From Fragilariopsis cylindrus CCMP1102 (Eukaryota > Bacillariophyta > Bacillariophyceae > Bacillariales > Bacillariaceae), in assembly GCA_900095095.1 (NCBI GenBank), contig FMBT01000601.1, positions 1 to 38,925 on the forward strand: DNA of 38,925 bases. The letters run 5' to 3'. The notes beneath the pieces were generated by a model that was given only the letters and a program-made list of their open reading frames with translations, was not told the DNA's origin and ran no database searches. The translations under genes and the position numbers were made by a program. Positions 32,852 through 38,925 of the stretch are shown one piece after another; the first letter of the stretch is position 1, and each line of letters opens with the position of its first letter.

Positions 32852-34611
32852 ATGTCGTCAATATCATCGTTGATCATTATAGTTACCCTGGCTGTTACGG
32901 TTGTCAATGCTATCACTTCACCACAATATACGTTGATGGACGCTTCTGGAGGTCTCCGTCTCAATAAGATCACATCTTCTAGTATTTCGACTGCTGATGG
33001 GGTTGTTTCTGTTATTACTAGTCCGGGGACGGACTCTTTATTGGTAACGAGCGTTACCGAAGAAGACGGCGCCGCCATCCTTGCCTTGTCGTCGTCGTCT
33101 TCAGACGATAATGTTCCTCGTCTTATTTGTCGGGGGGCGACGCTTCGAGGAACATCGGCTGCCGAACGAAGTGCCCTCGCTATTACTTCTCTGGTGTCGG
33201 ATGCAATTGTCGTCGACGGGATCACAGAGGGAGATGTTAAGGCGGCGGGATTTGGAAAGAACACCCGCCATGCCCGTACATTAACGGCTCTGTTTCGAGC
33301 ACGGTTGACTTTTCTAGAATCGTCGTCGGTAGTTGATGCAAACCGACAAGCTTTGATTCTTTGTGTCAAATCTACATCGGACGACGCTTTCGATGCCGTT
33401 CTCGCACAAGAAGTCAGAACTCTTTTCGAGGCTACCGCCGCTGAAACTAAGGAAAGTAACATCTCATTTGACGATTTATATGAGGTTAGAGTAGTGTCGG
33501 TTACGAACGAGGAGGAGGCCAAGGAGGTAAGTTAAGTTTCAGCGATTGTTCTACTAATAGTATTTGGTGTTTTAGTGTCTTTACTTACTACTTCACACAT
33601 GCACTGTACCTCACATGGTTTTCATATACGCATATATCTGAAAAAACTACTGTAGACATTAGCAACGGCAAAAGCTATTGCTTCAGATTTTGCTTCCTCG
33701 TCGTCATCGTTATTGTCATCGGAATCAATCCTAGCGTCGGCTCTTCAGGAGGCGAACAAACGAATAAAGGATTCAGGTATCGCCTCAGTCGCCCTCGATC
33801 CACCTCATATCGCTCATGCATTTGTCGCTGTAAGCAATGCCCACGCAAAACAATCCAGAAGTGCTCGTGCTAGGATCGCAACGTGGAAATCTCGTGCCGC
33901 CCGAGGGCTTTGGGCCGAAAACTTTGGCACCGACGCCGAAACGATGCGGAATCGCATCTTGTCTAGTTTTGACTCAGAAACTCTTGTGGCGGCTGGACTT
34001 CCTCTGGTGGCCTCGTATAGGTTAGAAATGAGGACGCAATTGGCCTCTTTGGTCGACTCTTCTATCGTAGAGCTGTTTGCGGCACAAGTAGCCAATTTAG
34101 AAAAGAGAACATTGAAACGAATTGGAAGCCAACTTTTGAAAAAGTTGGACGTTACCCCTGTCGAGGATGTTCCCAGTGAGAATGCCGCGGCTATTCGTGC
34201 TGCGATGTTTTCTTTTGACAGCATTTGAGCGAATTAGAGGTCCCTTCACTGAGCCTTACAAAGACCAAACCTTGTCGTGATATGGAATCCAAGTTGACAG
34301 ACAAAGTTATCAACTTCGTTGATAGTCCTGCTGCTAAAATCAAAAGAATTAGAAAAGTTATAGAAGTGACCAGCAAGGATAAGAAACCGAGTGAACGTTC
34401 TGTTGATATGGGTCTAGATCTTGTGGCCGTGCTGCGGCCCGATGGCTTTGGGAGCCTTCAAGGCTATGCTGGGTATCAAATGGGAGGAAATAGTTTCACA
34501 TTTGGTATCCATAATGATGCTGATGACCCAGCAACTATTTCACAGTTTGGAGGAGTACGGCCTCCTCTTCTACGAATCCAGCCCAAGCTACGTGTTGACG
34601 TCGAAATGTAA
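32852..34611 (+). CDS. Secretory-pathway protein of unknown function, one intron, apparent frameshift
   Basis: Exon 1 is 32852-33526. The intron is 33527-33655 (129 nt, GTAAGT...TAG, phase 0). Exon 2 starts at 33656. The N-terminus (SSLIIIVTLAVTVVNAITSP) is a signal peptide. The middle is Ala/Ser-rich and alpha-helical with many Arg and Glu, including RSARARIATWKSRAARGLW. The frame stops at 34228. A different frame then carries the evidently conserved C-terminal part (VDMGLDLVAVLRPDGFGSLQGYAGYQMGGNSF ends at about 34494 when read in blocks) to the stop at 34609-34611. One missing base at about 34210-34225 would join them. Alternatively two extra bases are present, because the third frame at 34221-34277 also reads like protein (GPFTEPYKDQ). 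Family not recognised. Exon 1 codons are unusually GC-rich compared with neighbouring genes. Confidence 0.65.
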
Positions 34612-34960
34612 TTTATGTCGAGTGAGAAAATGGATGTCGCGCTACGACGAAGAGAATTACTTGCCGTAAAAGCAAAATATTCCCACAATCAATCATAGAG
34701 AGACGACGCGAGGTTTATGAATATTGCTACTCTAGAACCATAATAATCACTGGGTTGATTTGATTAGATTTAATTTAATTTAATTGAAATTATTTCTATC
34801 GGAAGTTTATTTTACTTCAATATTCATCTACTGGCAGTATTTGAATGAATATTAATAGTCATTCTCTTTATATTAGTCATAGTAGCATCCAATATGCTTG
34901 TTCCTATTCCTCAAGGAACTTGAGCATACTTTGTCTCCCTGTTAGCACGTACCTTCCGAC
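34612..34960. other. Intergenic region between convergent genes
   Basis: AT-rich with an attta tandem tract at about 34763-34785. It contains the 3' ends of the flanking genes; no coding signal. Confidence 0.5.
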
Positions 34961-37900
34961 TCAAACAAGGGGATCAAAGGGGTGTATTGACTTTTCCAAT
35001 TCATTATCCGAAGAGTGGAACTGAAAATTAAATCGATCGGATGCAGCTCTTTGAAACATATCCAACCAGGACTCCTCATTCCGACGCTGATATAAATCGA
35101 GTCCAGAATGTAAAGAGTGTCGGCGTTCTTGAAGAGGTTTACCCATGCTAAAGGATGCTGAACGCTGTCTCGCTGCCACCCGCGGAAAACCCCCATCACT
35201 TCTCTCTCTTCTTTGTTTCGTCAATGTACAACTATCAACGTCCTTTGGAAGAAAGTGCATCAATCCTCCACACATCGTATCGATACCGAATAAAAAGCAT
35301 GGCGAATCATGACCATTGCAAGGTTCTGCACAGGCTAGTCCATCACCAAAGGTAGCTGACGAAGTTAGTCCTTCAAAATAAATCTCGTTTGCTGCTGCTT
35401 GCTGCTCCTTATTTATTTGTTCAGTCTTTGCACAATAAAAATAATTGCTGAGAAATTCCTTATTTTCACCTTCATTTTGCCAATCCTTTAGTTGAATTTT
35501 ATTTCTTGGGCTGCCGAGTGAAATGTGAGAGAAAACTCCCTGGACGACAGCTTTGAAGTTCGAATCTGTTGGCGGGAGGCTATGACAAACAGATGTGGTA
35601 TCAAAATTGTTTCCATCAACCGCTGTATGTCGTTCCATCAATTTATGATCTCTATGGATCGATTGGGAACTGTGAAAACCAGCGTAGTCTTTTGGTTCGA
35701 CAACAATCTTTGATGTAAGAATCGACGAGTCTTTTTCACATATTTTCATCTTCTCAATCAATTCCCGTGTATCTTTTCTATCTATCGAAGGTGGTAGTAG
35801 TATATTGCCTTCGTTTACTGGTATAGCCCTTTCGTCACGGAGTTTCTCCAATCGAAGCGGCTTCATAAGATGATGGTCATCTTCCATTTGTTTGTCGTCA
35901 TTACCTTCGTCGGAGCATAGATCAAGCACATTGTGATGTGAACGAAGAATCGGAAATGAGGGGGCCTCATCTTTATCATGTTGCGAAGTCAGATCTACAT
36001 TAGATGTGACATCATCACATATTTTTTCCTCTACGAATGCTCCTCCAAATTGAGTTCTCGTCAAATAATATTTTCTCAAATTTCCATGAGCTTCAGTAGA
36101 CTGCTGCATGTTCTGTATCGGTTCTACCGTTGATGAATCTAAAGATAAGTAGCGTGGCGAATCACCGCAACTGATAAACTTCGACGAATACGAGATCTTC
36201 TCCGTATCGTCAGGACAAGAATTCTCGTCTTCGGTATATTTGACTGATTCCGAAACTGGATCTGCGACAGAAGTAGGTGTCTCAAAGATAAAATCAGCGC
36301 TATCTTCATTTTTCTTCAGAACTATTTTCGACGACGAATCGGTAGGAGTTGTCGGAGAATCAATATGGATCTTGAACTGTTCAGCCATCGCGTATCATAT
36401 TTCCGATGAACATCTTTTCTCGAAAGTTTCTGAAGATCGTTTTCGCTTTTAGAACTCTGAATGGTTGGAAGAGCTAAGTATCTAGTTTCAACATCTTGTA
36501 GGGAAGGAGCGGTTGGAAGATCTGACGGTCTTACCGGAGAATAATCGACGATCGAATTCGGTTCAAAATGAGAATAAACAGTAGTGGCTGGTGTTGCTGT
36601 GCATGCATCATCTTGATTTCTTGAATGCTGATGTCGCAGTTGTTTCGAAATGTCCGACTTTGTTTGCTCCAAACTGCATTGGCTCTTATTGGCTTGTTTC
36701 TCTTCACTGACACTAATATGTAGCCGTTTGATCATTCGAAGATGAGCTGGCGTACTAAACCCCGATTCTTTTCTACGTGGAATTACATTATTTATTGGCG
36801 TTGAAGGTGATGTTAGAAGAGAAGGCCCTGGAAGTCGAGGGTAGGGTTCATACATGTAATTCTCTATACTCGACTCGTGCAATGGAGATGTTGAACATTT
36901 TAATTCACAGTCTATCAATGATCTGGACGAGCCTCCCGTTCCTTCTGGTGTTGATAATATTGACTTTGACTCGGGTGACCTATGTCGAGAATCCGAGGGG
37001 GATTTCGGTATTCCTTTGTTATTGTTACTATAGATATCTTCGTTAGCGCTATCATGGTAGCTACAATTCAAGATCGACGATGTTGATCGGAAATGACCCA
37101 TTCGATCCCTCCGTGGAGGAGATGTTCCCAAATTGTCTCTTTCCTGCAATGAATCCAAATCAAAAGATTCTGGTCCTCTTGGTAACCTAGCTGTCAAGGA
37201 ACTAGGCAGATCGTGTTGGTAATCATTATTTTCAGATGTAAGGGAAAGTCCTTTAAGTGGTGACCCACGATAATAGGTGCTCGAATTACTCCATCCCGGT
37301 GGTGCAGATCGAATACTACTACTGCGCGGTTCCTTCTTTGGTGATAGATGCGATGATAGTGTAGTACCAAATAAATGCGTAGGTGACGAAGAAGCAACCG
37401 GTTCCGTTTTAGGAACTGCGTCGACTTCTTCTGTGTCATTATTATCAATAGATCCAGCATGTCCTGCTAGTTTCTTAGCTTGAAAGTCAGGCAACAATCT
37501 CATTCCCGCTATGTTATCGAAAAAAGATTTCGGCCCCCGTTGCTTCGTCGACGTCGTGTTGTTGTTGCGCTTATTTTGGTTCGTACTACTAGTAGATGAC
37601 GGATTATACTTGTCCGTTGTTGAGAAAGAGGCAGGTTGAACTGATGAAGATTTCGTCTCACGAAAACCCAATACATCAGTGTTAATATTTTCTCGATAGA
37701 AGTGCGTTCTCATATGACTGTGTAACTCTTTCCAATGAGGGATAACTTCATTCACATTGCGGAGGGATTCAATTCCCATACTGCGTCTATTTGGCTGTTG
37801 ATGTTGTGTTGATGTTGGAAGTTGTACTGTTTGGTGTTGCTACTACCACTACTGCAGCAGTAGCGGTAGCTCTAGCTTGTTCTAATAATGATTGTTCTGA

Positions 37901-38925
37901 AAGCCCAATTGCACAACCGATATCAGTAGCACTGCTACCATCGATGCCTTCACTACTTACACCCTCATTTAATATCGAACGTCGGGGTCGATCAATAATA
38001 CCAGCTACGCTTGACGAAGTGGAGGATAGTATTGTGTTAGTGCTATCCCCACTTTTAACTTTCGAATCATCTATACATGCGGGTATTATCGCTTCTTTGT
38101 TTGTTAAATTGGTATTGTCTCTTGACGGTATTATGGAGGAAACATATTGCTGCTGCTGCTGCTGTACATGTACATGTACTTCTTCACCAAAAGTCGACGC
38201 TCGTCCTGAGAAGTTATCAACACCACACGCGGCAGCCTTTTCGGCAGCTATTGCCAATTCAAAAAGTTCCGATTCATTAATTTCAGCTCGAATCTTGCGT
38301 GATAACTTTTCTAGTTCATGGTCTGATCGTAAAAGAGCCTTGGCGTAGTTAAATCGTTCCACGCCAGGAGAGGCCGATCGGAAGCTCCCTCTCCTTGTAC
38401 TGATTGGGATACTAATATTACTACTTGTAAGCCGTCGTTGAACGGTAGATTTGTGGTTGTGGTTGTGGTTGTGGTTGCTGCTGTTGTTGTTGGTTGAGGT
38501 TGCGATTTTATTGTTTGTTGAAGGAATTGAAGGAGAAGAATATATGGAAGGAAGAAGCGGTGGTCGTTTCCTTCGTTTCGTATTTGAGATAGGTAGAATG
38601 CTCCAGGAATCGTATCAATTGAGTATGCTAATGAAAGACCAGCGGAATTATATGGAACGTCATTGGAGAATGGATTCATCGCACCGCAAGTAACATCGGT
38701 CGTATTGTTGTAGAAGTTGGGAATGTGAACACACAAAATCTACCGGCCGGCGAGGAGTGGCAGTGGTGGAATTTGTTTCATTTTCAGTAGCAACAAAAAC
38801 GCTATTCTTCTTATTCTTTTTCTTGTTTCTCCTCCTCCGTATCCTTGATCGGATATGCGGTGCATCTTTATCTGGTATGAATGAACGATGACTATCTGTA
38901 ACTATACCATCATCGTTATCGCCAG
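34961..38925 (-). CDS. Large Ser-rich, probably disordered protein, 5' end beyond window; about four apparent frameshifts
   Basis: Adjoining minus-strand frames read like one long protein entering from the right edge: edge to about 38738 (IVTDSHRSFIPDKD, RIRRRRNKKKNKKN), 38736 to about 38615 (MNPFSNDVPYNSAG), then 38640-37850 (PISNTKRRKRPPLLPS, RRGSFRSASPGVERFNYAKA, DHELEKLSRKIRAEINE), then 37848-36385 (HFYRENINTDVLGFRE, GPKSFFDNIAGMRLLP, RRKESGFSTPAHLRMIKRLH), then 36388-34961 (AEQFKIHIDSPTTPTD to FDPLV). No GT-AG intron of plausible size fits the four frame switches, so they are either indels in the sequence or real lesions; separate overlapping genes cannot be excluded. The protein is Ser/Pro/Thr-rich with many basic S/T-P type sites and Gln and Thr runs. 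No known domain; a regulatory or scaffold role is only a guess. Confidence 0.45.
38145..38164 (-). repeat. CAG trinucleotide repeat (poly-Gln)
   Basis: Reads ttgctgctgctgctgctg on the plus strand and encodes a run of about six to seven Gln in the Ser-rich protein. A second simple repeat, ggttgtggttgtggttgtgg, lies at about 38453-38475 in the same gene. Confidence 0.8.

Noticed and set aside
32806-33522. 238-codon minus-strand ORF
   Set aside because: Exactly antisense to exon 1 of the signal-peptide protein, an effect of its GC-rich codons; no start context or domain.
37791-38348. 185-codon plus-strand ORF
   Set aside because: Antisense to the Ser-rich protein. Its Ala/Val and Cys/Thr runs are mirror images of the trinucleotide repeats in the minus-strand coding frame.

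Overview
The window is nuclear DNA from a photosynthetic stramenopile, most likely a diatom. The base composition is AT-rich and genes lie on both strands. Introns are mostly about 80-270 nt with GTAAGT-like donors. A PAP/fibrillin plastid protein carries a signal peptide followed by an Ala-Phe junction (bipartite plastid targeting), and there is a diatom-style Ty1/copia retrotransposon. Species cannot be named from the sequence alone. Exon joins below were worked out by hand from splice sites and reading phase.

Left part (1-19.5 kb). The window opens inside a mitochondrial carrier gene (+). Next come a 1054-residue coiled-coil protein (-, 3 exons), a Cu(I)-type P1B ATPase with two N-terminal metal-binding domains (+, two apparent frameshifts), and a small secreted or surface protein in 3 exons (+). 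A TVP23-family Golgi protein (-) lies head-to-head with a 5-exon GOST/LUSTR seven-helix protein (+). Then come a histone H3 gene (-, 4 exons, one of only 12 nt) and a single-pass membrane protein of unknown function (-, 4 exons, one of about 35 nt).

Middle (19.7-27.5 kb). A 7.8-kb Ty1/copia retrotransposon lies on the minus strand. Its two LTRs (256 and 255 bp, TG...CA) differ at only three positions. The primer-binding site next to the 5' LTR matches the anticodon arm of initiator tRNA-Met, which implies half-tRNA priming as in copia and Ty5. Gag and pol carry all expected domains but are broken by five single-base shifts, all in the same direction. No target-site duplication is visible.

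Right part (27.5-38.9 kb). This holds an unknown hydrophilic protein (+), a small membrane-anchored protein probably of an organelle (-), the PAP/fibrillin protein (+), a secretory-pathway protein of unknown function with one intron and an apparent frameshift (+), and a large Ser-rich protein running off the right edge (-) that reads through only if about four frameshifts are accepted.

The genes are mostly unrelated housekeeping or hypothetical genes. The only functional pairing suggested is the divergent TVP23/GOST pair, both Golgi membrane proteins. I see no CRISPR array, no clear tRNA or rRNA, and no convincing new multi-gene system. The most noteworthy items are the split H3 tail with its 12-nt exon, the half-tRNA primed retroelement with a repeated leader motif and a membrane-like pol N-terminus, and the His-Pro to His-Ile change in the copper ATPase.
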